From Hypsibius dujardini (taxonomy: Eukaryota; Tardigrada; Eutardigrada; Parachela; Hypsibiidae), in NCBI GenBank assembly GCA_001579985.1, contig LRSR01012811.1, positions 1-54,036 on the forward strand: a stretch of DNA of 54,036 nucleotides, in the 5' to 3' direction. The stretch's first letter is position 1; each line of letters starts with the position of its first letter. Below, piece by piece: positions 34,904-54,036 of the stretch. The notes beneath the pieces are model-generated. The model ran no database searches and had not been told where the DNA came from. It saw only the letters and a list, made by a program, of their open reading frames with translations. The position numbers and the translations under genes are program-made.

Positions 34904-34996
34904 TCATCGGCTGTAGAGCAAATCCGAAAATAAATAAATCAAAGTGATGTTTATCACGGCCACAGCCAACGTCAGTTGATAGCGGGAAAAAAATTC
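34904..34996 (-). pseudogene. Orphaned junctophilin membrane-anchor exon, copy A
   Basis: This 93-bp block with its acceptor (CCTGCAG side, AG at 34997-34998) encodes the equivalent of copy B's last exon, reading LTLAVAVINITLIYLFSD before a TGA stop, i.e. the C-terminal transmembrane anchor. In copy A the exons that would splice to it in phase 0 are gone. Joining the remaining exon 8, or exon 7 directly, puts it out of frame, so it appears unused. Confidence 0.7.
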
Positions 34997-34999
34997 CTG

Positions 35000-35239
35000 C
35001 AACAAACGAATTCTTCAACGTTTCTAGGGACCGAGTTTCCCGAAGGACAGTCGGCCGGCTTGCTGTCCGTCGGTCTTCCTGACTGTGTATCTGTCGACCT
35101 ATCTGCCTATGTTTTTGTCTGATTGTCTATTTGTCTGGATGTCTCTCTGTTCATCGTTACGTTTGTCTATCTATCTGTTTGTCTGCGGTTTTGTCTGTCT
35201 GTCTGCCTGTCAGTCTGTTTGTCTGTCTGTCTGTCTAGA

Positions 35240-35240
<1 letters not shown>
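35000..35240. repeat. Degenerate (TGTC)n, copy A junctophilin last intron
   Basis: TCTG/TGCC units directly abut the deletion that removed exon 9 in this copy. The equivalent in copy B is 45280-45610. Confidence 0.6.
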
Positions 35241-44248
<9,008 letters not shown>

Positions 44249-44342
44249 ATATTTTAAAGGCTTCTTTGAAGGTGGTAAAATCGTTCCCGGGTGAAGGGAG
44301 TTGATGAAGATCCGCCAGCCGGGCTTTCGCTTCGGAATTCAT

Positions 44343-45093
44343 CCTGTGATTCGAAGTGGGGGAGAAAAATTACGGGAGAATCATGCTGAGAGGAGAAGGG
44401 GCAGGGAAAACAACTAACATTTTTGGCAGTCGAAAATTAAACAGGGCAACAAAGAGGCTTTGCGGTGTAGAACGAGACTCTTTATTTTGATTTCGATTGA
44501 TTGACGATAAAATGGGTTAGTTGACTAGAAGCGGCTGACGGCGGAGCGGAGCGGAACGGCTCGAAATGACCACTGCCCATATTGGTCCCGATTGGATTTA
44601 CGAGCTGCTGCTAAACAGCTGCCGTTATCTTAGTCGGAAAACCGGAGGCTGTCCGTTTACCGGGAGTCGCATCCATTGATGACGGCAAAGCTGATGGATC
44701 GGGTGTCTAAACTAGGGATTTTAACTTTTACGGTGCCGCCAGAGGCTAGACCGCGCAGACACACACACACGCAGACAGACAGGAGAAAACTAGACAGGGG
44801 CACGCAGACAGACAAACAGATATACAGACATACAGACGTACAGACAGACAAACAGACAGACAAACGGACAGATAGACAGACAGACAGAGATTTGTTTTTG
44901 ATTTCGAATGATGTTCTTACATTGTTACTGGCCGACAATTGTTTTCTTCCTGCTCATGGCTTTCGTTTTAATTCGGGGGAAGACTCAAACTATATGTTGC
45001 AGTTGGTAGAAAAAAGGCAAAATTGTCGAAAAACCTCGTCATACTCATCTCACATAAATTCAAAACAGAAGGACACCAAAACAGAAGGCTGAT
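44343..45093. other. Duplicated TUBGCP3 5' flank, downstream of junctophilin B
   Basis: Counterpart of 34018-34903 with about 135 bp missing. Holds a (CAGA)n run at 44758-44890 and otherwise nothing coding. A block of about 200 bp (44930-45130) is almost identical to copy A. Confidence 0.5.

Positions 45094-54036
<8,943 letters not shown>

Overview
The window is nuclear DNA of a bilaterian animal, most likely an invertebrate with a compact genome. Genes have many short GT-AG introns (about 50-80 bp, plus longer repeat-filled ones). They encode conserved animal proteins: PRP16/DHX38, eIF5B, SPT3, SRSF1, GCP3, a TK2/dNK-type nucleoside kinase, an astacin protease and junctophilin. I cannot name the species; the phylum is open (flatworm, nematode, tardigrade and others all remain possible). 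Two degenerate tetranucleotide families, (TGTC/GACA)n and (ATCA/TGAT)n, fill many introns and spacers.

Layout. The first eight genes alternate strictly between strands: a small basic nuclear protein of unknown family (+, 19-490); DHX38 (-, 1045-6403); a secreted astacin metalloprotease (+, 7876-11200); a mitochondrial-type deoxynucleoside kinase (-, 11404-14563); EIF5B (+, 15287-21350); SUPT3H (-, 21869-23830); SRSF1 (+, 24361-26403); TUBGCP3 (-, 28503-34017). DHX38/astacin, kinase/EIF5B and SUPT3H/SRSF1 are therefore head-to-head pairs that could share divergent promoters. Exon structures were derived by reading splice sites and checking that codon phase closes across every junction.

The last 20 kb is a tandem duplication of a unit of about 10.3 kb, starting inside TUBGCP3 exon 1 (33924) and again at 44249. 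Each unit carries a junctophilin gene on the minus strand, the protein that ties plasma membrane to ER/SR with eight MORN repeats and a C-terminal membrane anchor. Copy B (45094-53346) is complete and encodes 987 residues. Copy A (35240-43003) keeps the MORN part in frame but has lost the 3' half of exon 8 and all of exon 9, so its frame stops before the anchor: it looks like a paralogue that cannot insert into the ER. Copy A also carries two DNA transposon insertions that copy B lacks, one with hAT hallmarks (8-bp target duplication) and one with perfect 24-bp terminal inverted repeats.

Other points that stand out: EIF5B has an N-terminus built from tandemly duplicated exon-plus-intron units; the nucleoside kinase has Ala in place of the P-loop Thr/Ser; a short MITE-like family occurs both in EIF5B and inside the hAT element. 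No RNA genes, CRISPR arrays or prokaryotic features were seen.
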